From: Nephrocerus scutellatus
Lineage: Eukaryota > Arthropoda > Insecta > Diptera > Pipunculidae
Direction: 5' to 3'
Length of the DNA: 64,000 bases
Assembly: GCA_947095585.1 (NCBI GenBank)
Contig: OX352763.1
Coordinates: forward strand, 38,738,010 to 38,802,009
Part shown: in pieces, positions 1 to 10,750 of the stretch
How the letters are laid out: each line of letters opens with the position of its first letter
How positions within the stretch are numbered: position 1 is the first letter of the stretch
Made by a program: the position numbers and the translations under genes
Notes under the pieces: generated by a model
Seen by the model: only the letters and a program-made list of their open reading frames with translations
The model's database searches: none
What the model was told of the DNA's origin: nothing

Positions 1-95
1 AGGAAGTGTGCTAAAAACTGATCACAAGATTCTGCCCACCAGCCAGTCAGCCAGCCAGCCACGGGCACGCGAAGATAATTTAAAAAACAGGATAC
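1..95 (+). repeat. Dispersed end-type repeat, copy A
   Basis: It starts AGGAAGTG, then a CAGCCAGCCAGCCA run and GGGCACGCGAAG. Similar sequence recurs inverted at 18420-18546 and in the same orientation at 48698-48785. The shared order is (A/G)GGAAGTG, TTAAAAATTG, CAGCCA, GCACGCG, then a T-rich GAATTTAAAAA stretch in copies B and C. I see a repeat family that may be one end of a transposable element. The family is not recognised and the left edge is cut by the window. Confidence 0.5.
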
Positions 96-640
96 AATAT
101 TCCAGAATGATATATTTTAGAGCAAACCACGGTTGAGACTGACCTTTATTTTCCGGATCCTCCGTCGAAAATTACTAAAAAGTGTTGAGAAATCTTCATA
201 AGGAGGAATTTTTTCTAGTGTGAGTAACACCAACACCCATCATTACACATGTTTATTAAAAGACTAAAACTAAATTTTTTATGAATGCTGCCTTGCGAGC
301 TGCTATCTAAACACTCAGTTCAATTTTATGAACTTTAATTAAAAATATCTGGAGCGCTTGTGGCTGTTTGAATGGCCACTTCTTACTTCTTCAGTTTGTC
401 TAGTTCCATACCGTTAAAAATTAATCTGCCGTTGTTTGATGATTGCTGATATTGGAGGAACCTTGGCCAATGTGCAATCAGATCGAATTTTAGTATTATT
501 GGAACTAAGGCATTAAAGAAACAAAAAAAAAGTATAAAAATAAGTCAGTTCACGACATGGTAACCTCAAAATGGCACTTTCATGAGTAGCAATCTTTGTT
601 CGCGAGACACTTAAGTGTAAGGGTCAGGTTCAGACGACCC
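96..640. other. AT-rich stretch, nothing recognised
   Basis: I see no long open frame, RNA gene or clear repeat here. It lies between the repeat at the window edge and the first non-LTR element fragment, whose true 5' limit I cannot place. Confidence 0.4.
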
Positions 641-2758
641 TGATATCACCATGGAGTTCATATTTTATTTAATCCCCAAAAAATTTTACTTTGAACAATT
701 TATAGACCTCACAGGCATATAAGTTTCGACCCATTGTTTAAATAGACTTTAAATAGTCCTTGATTATAATTTGTGCACTACCTCAAACATAGTGTTGTGT
801 GGTGACTTTAACTGTAACCTCTTGGATAAATATATGTCAGTTAACCTATTGGAATATATGAAGTCATTTAATCTGTCTCCCGTGAACTTATCTTATCCAA
901 CTCATTTCTCTAGAGACTCAAGCTCCTTACTTAACGTTTATTTTGTAAGCGACCTCGATAAAACGCTCAACTTTCTGCAGCTGGTTTCTCTAAACATGAC
1001 CTTATTTATTATTTTTATTATTGCTGTTAGCACTATAGTAACATTGAACCAGAAATCAAATGTCGTATGTAAACTACGAAGTCTTTTTACATGTCGCTAG
1101 ATGAACTAACTGGGAACGCATCTACTACATGGCTTCAGTGAACGCAAAATATGTATGTTCTTACAACATGAAATAATAAGCCTATTTAATAGATTGGTTC
1201 CCATAAAAACATAAAGGAAGAATACCTCTGCGCCACTGTGGCTAGGCACTGATATTCTACTACTTATGCAAAAACGTGATAATGTCTACAGAGAATGGAT
1301 AAAACACCGTATTGATGCCTTATTACAAAATTACGGCGCTCTACGAAATAAAGTTATCTCCAAGATAAGATCTGCAAAGGCGGCCTACTATAGTAATCAG
1401 CTAGACAATTCGGGATCGGGACAAAAACTATAGAAACAGCTACAGCAACTTGGAAATCTGATGAAATTGATTGCGATAAGCTTAACGCCGAATTAATGGT
1501 TTCTTGCAGCACTCCGACTAGCACATCTTCCTTAGAGGAAAACGCAGAAGATGACCACAATAGCTCTTTTCGTTTTAGCAGGGTCTCTGATGACGATGTT
1601 GTGCAAGCTCTTTTGAGTATGAACTCTAAGGCTACTGGTCTAGATGGATTAAATCCTAGGTTGGTCAAAATCCTGTTGCCCCTTCATACTGCCTTTTATA
1701 ACTGATCTTTTTAACTCGGTGCTAACGATGTCCGTATTCCCATCCGAGTGGAAGAAAGCTAAAATCATCCCATTACCAAAGACGAAAAATTCTAGCAAGA
1801 CGGAATATAGACCCATTGCTATCTACCTTTACTGTCAAAAGTCTTAGAACAAATTCATAGATATCTCTCAGAAAACCATCTTCTCAAACCAATCAGGACT
1901 TATACCAAAGCGAAGCTGTAAAACGACATTTTTACACATTGTTAATGAAACGTGGATGTTTTTTGATAAAAATCACCCCACTTTTCTAATTTTTCTAGAT
2001 TTTTCTAAAACATTTGACACTGTGAATCACTCTCGATTCTATGCAATACACTAATAAAGCATTTTTAGTTTTCTTTTCCATCTGCAAAACTTGTCTCCAC
2101 ATACTTAGAAGGAAGGAAACAACGAGTGGTAGTTGGTGAAAAGAACTCACGCTTTCGTTAAGTCCGAAACGGTGTACCGCAAGGCTCAATCGTAGGCCCA
2201 ACGCTCTTCTCGTTATATGTGAAAGAACTACCTAAAGTAATTAGGCATTGTTCAGTTCATATGTATGCGGACGATGTTCAACTTTTCATGAGCTGTGCCA
2301 TGAATGCGAGTGATGACACTATTCGTCTAATAAACGAAGAGTTGTCAAGCGTAAATGAGTGGTCCCTAAAACATGAGCTGCGTTTAAACTCAAAAAAGTC
2401 CCATGCGGTTGCTGTAAATCGGATGGTTCTAAATGTATCTGAATTTCAATCGGTTAAAATTGGTAATAGTCCGATTGTGTGGGCTGATACCGATAAAAAT
2501 CTAGGACTGATCTGTAATCGTACGCTTTCATGGGACTCGCATATAAATAGTGTTATCGGTAAGGTGTATAGTGGACTGCGTACAATGTGGGCCAGTCAGC
2601 ATTTTTTACCTACAAAAACCAAGCTAATGCTGGCAAAAACTCTTCTATTACCAGTATTACTCTATGGAAGTGAAATTTGTATGTATCTCGATCGCAAGAA
2701 ATATGGTGACCCTTTTTCGAGATTTTCTAAGAAGATAAGTGGATGTGGAAGGGGCTAA
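641..2758 (+). pseudogene. CR1/Jockey-type non-LTR element, endonuclease and RT relic
   Basis: A decayed non-LTR retrotransposon. Frame 771-1100 carries the endonuclease motif LCGDFN. Frame 1496-1705 matches the start of an RT domain (ALLSMNSKATGLDG, then PRLVKILLP). The region 1710-2200 holds palm-domain sequence in shifting frames, ending in GVPQGSIVGPTLFSLYV. Frame 2219-2758 has the catalytic box MYADDVQLFM and the RT thumb (NEWSLKHELRLNSKKS, then GLICNRTLSWDSHIN). Many stops and frameshifts separate the parts, so this cannot encode a working protein. The 3' part resumes near 3900 after a second element. Clade placement (CR1 or Jockey) is inferred from motif style only. Confidence 0.75.
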
Positions 2759-3900
2759 GCGATGGAAGGAGCATTTTAGTATGGTCCTTAACCGTGTATT
2801 CGCCAACGATATGCAACCAAATCAAACGGAACTGCCCGAAGTAACAATTTCCTGAATTCAACTCCCAGTAAAGAGGAGATAGCTCAACGCACTAAAGAAA
2901 AACCAGTCGGTAGGACTAGATGGTATACCCGCAGAGCTTCTGAGTGACGCTCCAACGACATCAGCAGATATTTTATATCCTCTTGTAGAGAGAACTTGGT
3001 AGGCAGAAAGTTTCCCCGACAAGTGGAAGAAGGGAATGATTGTCAAGCTTCCTATAAAAAGGTAGTCTTATGGAGTGCGAAAACTGGAGAGGTATTTGCG
3101 TTCTTCCTTCAGTTGCAAAGGTAATAGCCAAAGTAGAACTTGAACGAATTAAGGAACATCTGGAAGATACACTCGATGCTCCTGTGTCGACCACATCAAC
3201 ACCCTGCGGATTATTATTGAAGTGCGTTGAATTCCGGTCACCACTGCACCTGCTGTTCATCGATTTTGAGAACACGTTTGACAGTGTCAACAGACAGTTT
3301 ATCTAGCTTGCCTTGCGCAGAAGGGGTATACCCGATAAACTAATAGCTATTATTAAAGCAACCTATGATGGCTCTAAATGTCATATACTACATAGAGGAA
3401 AAATGACAGAGGAATTTGAGATCCTAAGTGGAGTACGACAAGGTTGCATTCTATTGCCGATACTTTTTTTGTTGGTGATTAGCGATGTGCTTCGCGCAGC
3501 TTTATCTACTGGAAACGGAGGAATTCGCTGGACTCTTACATCTCAACTCAAACATCTGGACTACGCTGACGACGTTTGTTTACTCTTACACAGGATTATG
3601 GAGCTGCACCAAATGACAACAAATGTGGAAAGGGAGGAAAATGTTGCGGGTTTGAAGATTAATACTGCCAAAACCAAAATCACCAACCTCGGCACTAACT
3701 CAGTAACTCAAGTTTATATTGCTAGACAACCGGTAGAGAGAGGAGAGAGTTTTACAATATCTTGGGAGTATTATCTCGACCGAAGGTTGAACCGAACAGG
3801 ACATTGTCAACCGAAACGGCAAAGCAAAATCAGTGTTTGGAATGACGTCCATGATATGGCGAAGCAATGCGATCAGCTTAAACACAAAGCTGCGACTGTT
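2755..3900 (+). pseudogene. Second non-LTR RT relic nested in the first
   Basis: The RT frame shows SVGLDGIPAELL near 2910, LLFIDFENTFDSVNRQ near 3255, GVRQGCILLPILFLLV near 3430 and the catalytic box LDYADDVCLLLH near 3560, followed by GLKINTAKTKI. These motifs differ from the host element, so it is another family. Frames 3070-3306 and 3313-4050 are separated by a TAG at about 3304, and the part after 3700 is shifted. A piece of the same family (matching about 3845-3900) is inserted at 28290-28700, and the endonuclease at 63040-64000 is of the type usually paired with such an RT. The element is 5'-truncated and dead. Confidence 0.7.
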
Positions 3901-4195
3901 CCGCTCAAATGTCTTTTTAAATTTAAGTCTCTGTGTTTACTAAGAGACATATTGAATACGCGTCAGCCAGAATATCTATATAATAAGCTGCAACCTCTCT
4001 CTCAATCTCGGAGATCTTTCATGTGGGCTCAACCTATGTACTCATGTTAATTTTCCGAACGTCATTTTTTTGTGCAAACTATTCGATTGGGGAACACTCT
4101 GCCAATAAAGCTTAGAAGAATTGGAAACACAAACAAATTAAAAACTTCTCATCTTACACACCTGGCCACATAATGGTATTTTCTTAATAAATTAT
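3900..4195 (+). pseudogene. 3' end of the first CR1/Jockey-type element
   Basis: Coding for a typical RT tail resumes (LLRDILNTRQPEYLYNKL, then FFVQTIRLGNTLPIKLR in a shifted frame). This matches the conserved C-terminal region that follows the thumb in such elements and is absent from the nested element. A TAA at about 4048 and a frameshift break it. It shows that the 2755-3900 segment sits inside the older element. Confidence 0.6.
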
Positions 4196-4199
4196 TTTA

Positions 4200-5690
4200 A
4201 ATTATAATCTTTCCATTACATCCATTTCATTTCTAAAAATTTGTTAAGCCTTACAAACCTTTATAAGATTATTTAAATCTTCATTGTAAGTCCCATTATT
4301 TTAAACAAATATTATTATCACTCATAATAATAAGTGATATAAATGGAATAGAACAAAAGAAACAAATTTTCATTTTTAGATCGATATTTTCTGGATAGTA
4401 CTCGTATGCTAGGGGGAGCAAGATTCCCAATCTATTTCACATGGTTTAAAAATAACTAACTAATAATAACTTTGTGCATTATTTAGTTTAAAAATATACT
4501 CATACCAACTCAACGGAAACTGAAGAATACTCCAAGCAATCAGCGGAAGCCCGAACTTGAAGAAGGCAAAGCTAATTTTTTTAGCTTTAATTTTTTAGTA
4601 TGCAAATGGGATTTGAAAGCTAAGATTGGTAATATTGAGAAATGTGGAAAAAATCAGAATGTAATGCTGACTAGAAAATAAATTAAAAAAGAACCCCGTT
4701 TACAGAAGAGCAAAGTTATTTATTTTTTATTAAAAGAGTGCATCTGCTAAAAAAAAGAGTTTATTGATGCCAAGTATTAATAAATTACAGTGTTGACTGC
4801 ATCCGATTTGCTAATTTTTTATCCCTTCGACCTTTGATCTTTTTCCAAATCATTTCCAAGGCTTTACATATTACTGTATAAGGTGCCAAGGGGGAATTGA
4901 TCGATCGATGTCGATCTGAACTGAACGGAACAGACTTCACACTCCGATCACATATGTCCCTACGTTGTTAGCGACTTTACCACTTCGAACGACTACGCTG
5001 GCTTGCACAACAGTGACACGAGAAACAAATATAACTTTTATGATCTGAAGAAGTTATTACCACACTAAAAATTAAATTTAAAGAACCGTAAATTTCATTT
5101 GTACTTATCGCTATCATTCGTTATACAGCGTGAGAAAGGCAGGAATCATGCATCCGATTTGCGTCATTGAATCAACAAACAAATGATGGCCAAGCACGTT
5201 CGTCGTTTAGTCGAGTTTATTAAAACTGTGTTTTTATCGCAATTCTTAACAATGTAAATAAATAAAATCTTTCCATGCGTAGCCATGTTATCCATGTTCA
5301 GTCCCGCAGAAATCTTCAATAGACCAGAAGATATTATATTTTTTATACTGTGACTAGTATACATTTTTGTATGTGCTAATATCATCATGGGTGATAACAT
5401 TTAGAAAAAATTGGGTAAATAGAGTGATGACACAGTTTTCACATAAAAGTGCTAATCTTTATCTAGAACTAGAAACGGAACTACCGTAAAAAAATACATT
5501 TTTAGAAAAAAAGGAAATTTTCTGAAGCAAAAAAACCTAAAGCACAAGTAATATTTGTCATCAAAAACAGCATCTTTTGAGTTCTATTTGAGTCTAGGCA
5601 AAGAACATGTATGCATAACGCAAATAAGAACCGATTTACTATTATAACATATACCATGGGTAGGCTCAGACTAAACTATCTAAGTAATCG
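4200..5690. other. No gene seen; AT-rich spacer
   Basis: Only short open frames occur. The 78-codon minus frame at 5164-5400 has no recognisable domain and no supporting promoter, so I do not call it. No RNA gene or tandem repeat was noticed beyond homopolymer runs. Confidence 0.4.
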
Positions 5691-5694
5691 TTTC

Positions 5695-6490
5695 ACCATT
5701 CAAATATTTCAAGTATAGGTTAGGTTAGGTTAAGGTGTATGTCAGTGAAACCGACACACTTAGACCAGTAATGGTCCATTGTAACATGTCTCATGAAGCG
5801 TAGGAGACTACCAATATTAATGTTGAAGAGATCATTAGTGTCGTTGTAGAAGAAAGCTTCCATATAGAGTTTACGTTTTTGGGAGAGGGCTGGACAAGTA
5901 CAGAGAAGATGGACGATGGTCTCTTCATCCTACTCATCCATGCAGCTTCGCAGAAGTCATTCGAGAAGACTACGAGTCTGGCTGTATGCAATACAAAAAC
6001 ACCGATGTGCGATTTTTCTTAAGAGATCAAACACTTGAAGCGTTTCGGATCCAGCTTGGGCCAGATCTGCTTTGTCGCTATGCAAGCTGTACCGTTTGAC
6101 CACCTACAGTTTACATTAGCATCCCGCTTTAACAAGAGTTTGCATGTATCGATTGGTATGCCTGGAACCGTATTCAGGTTAAAAGGGTAGTTAAGTTCCT
6201 TGCTTGGGGAGTTCGTCAAACATATAGTTACCCGGAATGTCTCTGTGCCAAACAGAGGTGCATATAGAACTCCTCTGCCATCTACAAGAGAGATGATCGG
6301 CTTTTAAGGGCTAGAATTGAATTTTTGGAGACTGATTCATGGAATTTCAGTGTAGCTTGGATATCCGAGAATATACGGATATCCTTAGCGGATATGACAT
6401 TTATTTTCAGCCAAGAAAAGGCTTGACTAATTGCCATAATTTCAGCTTGGAAAATACTTGGCTCTTTCAGCGAATGTTAAGCTTATATCT
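5695..6490 (-). pseudogene. RNase-H-bearing non-LTR element relic, 3' end
   Basis: Read on the minus strand, the segment has an RNase H-like region near 6470-6370 (IFQAEIMAISQAFSWLK). It then has the C-terminal signature of I/R1/LOA-type elements: a CRWSNGTACIATKQIWPKLD stretch near 6115-6045, a TARLVV/FCEAA region near 5960, and a frame carrying EETIVHLLCTCPAL near 5920-5880. Frames shift and stop several times. The minus-strand 3' end runs into a short CCTAA repeat at 5717-5735, probably the element tail. Clade assignment is an inference from motif order. Confidence 0.65.
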
Positions 6491-6494
6491 TTTA

Positions 6495-7327
6495 TAGAAG
6501 GAGGGTTAAAAAGTGGAACTTTATATTTCATGGTGAATAGGACAACCTAAGTTTTGTGGGGATTTCAACATAGTCCCCCTTTAGCTCGATACACTTCATC
6601 CCACGTTTCTCCAATGTTTTGATGCCCTCAAAATAATACGATTTCACGATTTCTTTGCCAAATGTAGCCGTTTTTGCTTCAAATCGGCTAGGAATCGATC
6701 CAGCTGATCTGCGTAGTATGCGCCGGTGGTCGTTTTACCCTTTTCAAGTTATTCGATGTGAATAACACCGCGCTCATCCCAAAAACTGTCGTCATGTCCT
6801 TGTTTGCTGACAAACCCAACTTGGCCTTCTTCTGCTTCGATTCACCACGACTGTTCTTTGGTTTCTGTTGTGTTATGGTGAATTTATGTTACGAAACAGC
6901 GCAAAAACTCAGACGAATTTTTCTGGAACATCGCCAAACACACCTTTGAAGTTGTCAAACGAATGCGTTTGTTGAGCAAACGCGGCACCTATCTTGCGGA
7001 AAGCTTTTTCATGTCAAAATGTTAATGTAAAATCGAAATCTGAGCTATGTGATAAGCCTGTGGCCTCTTCAAGCTCGCGCACTTTCACTCGTCGATCGTT
7101 CATTATCAAACCATGGATTTTGTCGACCATTTCTGGTGTGGTGACCGTAATTTGGCGACCAGAACGTTCGGTACACTTGTGCTTGAATGACCGCACGAAA
7201 TTGAGTAAACCAGTGGTAAATGCTTCCAATCGATAGTGAAGAGTGCCCATAATATTTGTCAAGCTTTTGTTCAATGAGCACTCGAAATTCACTTTTTTCC
7301 ATTTTAACGAAAATGCTCGTAGGCGTC
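6495..7327 (-). pseudogene. mariner-family transposase relic (main part)
   Basis: The minus strand begins with MEKSEFRVLIEQ at 7302, then LDKYYGHS. In a shifted frame it continues TTPEMVDKIHGLIMNDRR and VRELEEATGLSHS (7180-7040), the paired helix-turn-helix region of mariner transposases. Downstream pieces resemble the region after the first catalytic aspartate (ERGVIHIE, then TTTGAYYADQL), and the far end reads CIELKGDYVEI, the usual mariner C-terminus. The part with the second and third catalytic aspartates is missing, so it is dead. Its 5' leader is separated by the BEL/Pao insertion and resumes at 16357. It resembles the irritans/mauritiana-type mariners. Confidence 0.8.
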
Positions 7328-8008
7328 TGTTAACGGTGGAACTATTTTGTTCCAACGACGGAATAGTCAAGGTGCATGTACCTTGACTAATGATGTGGAT
7401 ATAACCGGTTCTTGTACCGATATATCTTAATATCCTATTAGTTAGCCGCCTTACCACTGGTGGGGGGATAGCTAACCAAAAATAAAATTGACAACAACCT
7501 TTTTTGATGATTAATAATTGAGTGATTTATTGTTCCCTAATACGGGAGTATTTAACTATAAGGATAATATTGCCTACGTGGGCATAAATACAAACATAAA
7601 GGAAAACGGATTATTGCTTAATTAGCATTAATGCCAAGTACAAAAAATACAAAAATGATTCTACTTAGAACTTTATAAAGGTAAATTATGCCTAATTCGA
7701 ATTAATTCCAAAAAAAAATAAAAATACTGCAATAATATGCAGTCAGTTTGCACACGCAGTTACTGACACAAAAAAAATAGTTCGAATTGCTGATAAGCGA
7801 AACATATTCCCATTGCTGCACCTATTTGTTTTTTACCTTGAGTTCAAGGTGGAACTATAATAAGTCTGGGATCATGTTTCGCTCAGCCGGAATTCGAGAC
7901 TTTGGCCTCGTGCATGTTGGATTCATTCGCATGCCTGATGAATTTGCATTATGAATTTTATTATGAAAATGAATCCAACATGCACAAACACATTTCTGTT
8001 CTTGAACA
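7328..8008 (-). repeat. 3' LTR of the BEL/Pao element
   Basis: This 681-bp copy matches 15668-16351 almost base for base. Differences seen: a 4-bp gain near 7553, a 9-bp loss near 7588, one A fewer or more in two A runs or adjacent bases, and about 4 substitutions (for example near 7770, 7808 and 7855). It starts TGTTAACGG and ends CTTGAACA in window orientation, giving TG...CA ends. Confidence 0.95.
7911..7984. repeat. 17-bp perfect inverted repeat inside the 3' LTR
   Basis: TGCATGTTGGATTCATT at 7911-7927 is exactly complementary to 7968-7984, with a 40-base loop. In element orientation it lies about 25 bases after the LTR start. It could fold as a hairpin in RNA or act as a paired protein-binding site. 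The function is not known. Confidence 0.85.
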
Positions 8009-8019
8009 TACTCCCCCCG
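8009..8019 (-). promoter_or_regulatory. Polypurine tract
   Basis: On the minus strand CGGGGGGAGTA directly abuts the 3' LTR. This is the expected place and composition for the plus-strand primer in reverse transcription. Confidence 0.75.
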
Positions 8020-8033
8020 TTGAATGCAGCCAT

Positions 8034-8840
8034 TCAACAGATTTCGTCGCTAGGTAGGCTGAATTTTCGACGTATTCTAGGGATAGGTCCTGATGGCGAT
8101 GGTTTGCTAGGTTTGTTTGTCTTCCTTGTTTTCCATCTCCAGAAGATGATTGCTGATACCGTTAAAATAAGTCCTAAGTATGCCACGGAGTATTGGTGAA
8201 GGTCATGGTTGCTTATTTTGTGTGGAATTTCTGTTGGAAGTTGCTTGATTTCTTGCCTCAACCTTTCGATCTCTGCCAATTGAAGTTGATCTGCCAATGA
8301 ATACTCGTTAGTTGGGATAAGATTGCTTGGTATTGCGATGTCCGTTAGATTGACCAGTTTGGTGTAGGATGGTTTGCCGATACTGGTATAGATTTTATGT
8401 CCTTGGAATGTTAAGAGATCTTGTTTAATGACGCAGTTGGGCTGAATTTTTAAAAGGCCAGAGCCCTCCAGCGTTATTGGTGAAATCTCATTGCCGCATA
8501 CAGTGTTGATGGTTGTCTTCGTTCTGAGGGCGTAAATCCATTCATTGGGGTGCGACAATCGTATCCATACCTGGTCTTCTGTGAGCTCAGTTATCTTGCA
8601 TTGTTTTGGTAACGGCATATTGTTCAGTAAGTCAACCTCGCATGTACATATATTAGCCTTCTTGCGATAGAGCGGCTTTGTTTGCTCGCAGATATAAGTG
8701 GATGGTTCCGTTGTTGAGCACATTGCCAATTCCTGCTCCGTTATTGGATAGTATTGATCGCGGTGTGGACTTATGATTAGGTGAGATGAATCTGGGTTGA
8801 TTGCAATTAGGGAGCCGTTTTTATATATAGGTATGGCCAA
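8034..8840 (-). pseudogene. env: Envelope, C-terminal part (BEL/Pao element)
   Basis: A 268-codon open frame holding the second part of the envelope ectodomain, rich in paired cysteines (residues 41-136). It has a coiled-coil-like stretch near 185-200, one transmembrane segment (about residues 217-235, ending WRWKTRK) and a basic cytoplasmic tail. It overlaps the upstream frame by 34 bases in a different frame, so this envelope is interrupted by a frameshift near 8810-8840. The apparent start at 8840 is only the first ATG after the break, not a true start. The class is the insect-retrovirus/baculovirus-F-like membrane fusion proteins, by architecture. Confidence 0.8.
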
Positions 8841-10639
8841 TACTCTTCTATATTGACAAGAGGAAATTTGATTTGGAAGATCACGTGGTCGTTAACGATC
8901 CCACTCTTTACGGACATCAGTTGATATAGGTGCAGCAGGTCTGACGAGTCTATTGGTAGGCGAAGTGAGGAAGGGACATGCGCCTTTATCATTATGACTT
9001 CGTGACTTAATTGCTGTGGTGATAGAAGAAGAGGGCTTATCTTTCCATGGTTTGTGTCGATTAGCACTCTGATTAGTAAGGCTTGTATTCGTTGTGTGTT
9101 GGACATGATTAGCGTCAGTTCAATTGATAAGGAAAGAAAAGTACTAGTTAGTTCTTCTTGAGTGGTATGCGCAGTTATTTGATTAATTTGCTCGTTCAAC
9201 GCTCTAAATTTTTCTTGAACACTTAACTGGTTGCCCTTTATAATGTTTAAAGTTGAGTCTATTATTGATGTTTGATTATTGAGAAGTCGCAGAACGTGGT
9301 CTTCATTTCCCTTCATGTCATCAATTGTTTTTGATACCTCTTGTGCATATTCCGAATCAAGAACTCCAAATAAGGAATTGGCTATGGTTCCAACTATATT
9401 GAAAGCTCCGCGTCTTGCTCTTGGTCTTGCCTTATGAAGGTTCCTCGAGAAGAATTCGTTCCCTGTTGTGAGCTCTTCTTTTACATGACTAAATTGATCG
9501 ATTATTGACTTGCATGAATTGTTTTGCGGTATCACCTGGCAGAGTTGTCGCAAAGATTTAATTCCCTTTGTGATTTCATGGAATTCAGTCCAGTACGGTG
9601 TTAGCTCATAGTATACCACCAGGTTCCATTCGTTGGCTGCCAAGTTGGCTGTTCCTAGAGCTTCAAAATGAAGGCCTAGCTTAGATGGAAATTGGCTGAC
9701 TTCCACTGGGTAACTACATGTGAGTGGTACTATCAGGCATACTATTAAGATGGATAACATTGCCGAGCCGTATGATTTTCGACATTTTCTCTTTGTTGGT
9801 TGGTCATTGTTTGTTGACTCCCCTGTGATTTGAGATGTTGATTCTGCTGCCTTTCTTTTTGTGTGACATTCAAAATGATGTGGTCGTTCCTGTTTTGGGG
9901 TTTCATCATTAAGCGGAAGAGGAGCAAGTTTGTGAATCGCTCGCCGAAGAATGCTAGTTGATGTTTTAACGTCTGCTACGCGGACCTGGCTATCTTCTCC
10001 AATGTGAGTTTTAATGACTCGTCCGAGTGGCCATTTCATCGATGGGGTGTTATCTTCTTTAATTAGAACTATGGCTCCAGGTTGTAAGTTTGGTTTTTGC
10101 TGTTTCCATTTAACCCGTTGCTGCAATTCATTTAGGTATTCACTCGACCATCTGCGCCAAAATTCATTTTTTAGGTGCGTCACTAATTTCCATCGTGTCG
10201 GCAGGTTGACGTTCGTGTTTTTAGCGTTTGCGTCAATCGGTGCTGTCAGTGGTTCACCGATTAGGAAGTGACCAGGAGTGAGTGCGGTGAGATCATTTGG
10301 ATCTGAAGAAAGCGGGTTTAATGGCCGTGAATTAAGAATTGTCTCAATTTCAATTATTAGGGTCTCGAATTCTTCATGTGTCAAGGGTGCTGATGACACG
10401 TTTCGATATAGTAAATGTTTTGCTGATTTAACGGCAGCTTCCCATAATCCGCCGAAGTGGGGAGATCGGGGTGGAATGAAATGGAAATCGATGCCTTTTG
10501 TGCTGCACGAGTTTGAGATTGATTCTTGACCTTGCGTGGAATATACTGTCTGGCTAAGGTCCTGAAGCTGATTTCTAGCTCCAACAAAATTAGTCGCATT
10601 ATCACAGTATAGGTTACGAACATGGCCTCGTCTTCCCAT
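8807..10639 (-). pseudogene. pol-env: Integrase C-terminus fused in frame to envelope N-terminus
   Basis: A 610-codon frame. Residues 10-75 hold the second and third integrase catalytic residues (D13 in CDNATNF, E67 in GGLWEAAV). Residues 90-240 are the long integrase C-terminal region (ILNSRPL; PGHFLIGE; DUF5641-like WPLGRVI). A basic linker (about 250-290) leads to a hydrophobic signal or anchor (AMLSILIVCLIVPLTCSYPV, 293-312) that starts the envelope. A furin-type site RPRARR (405-410) is followed by a glycine-rich hydrophobic stretch (GAFNIVGT) like a fusion peptide. No stop separates pol from env, as in polyprotein-type roo elements. The frame is broken at both ends, and the ATG at 10639 is internal. 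Confidence 0.85.
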
Positions 10640-10750
10640 GAAACGTTTCAGTGCTCCTATAAAGGCTTCCGTTGTTAAAGCACTAACGATCTCCAGGTGA
10701 ACAGCCTTAGTAGCAAAGCAGCAGAATATTGCGATGTACCCCTTTTGTGG

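Noticed and set aside
5164..5400. 78-codon minus frame as a small gene
   Set aside because: No domain, promoter or conserved composition; chance frame in AT-rich DNA.
5717..5735. TAGGTTAGGTTAGGTTAAGG as telomere-like repeat
   Set aside because: Only about three units, at the 3' end of a non-LTR relic where a short repeat tail is expected.
10014..10529. Plus-strand frames in the BEL/Pao region as genes
   Set aside because: They are antisense shadows of the integrase region.
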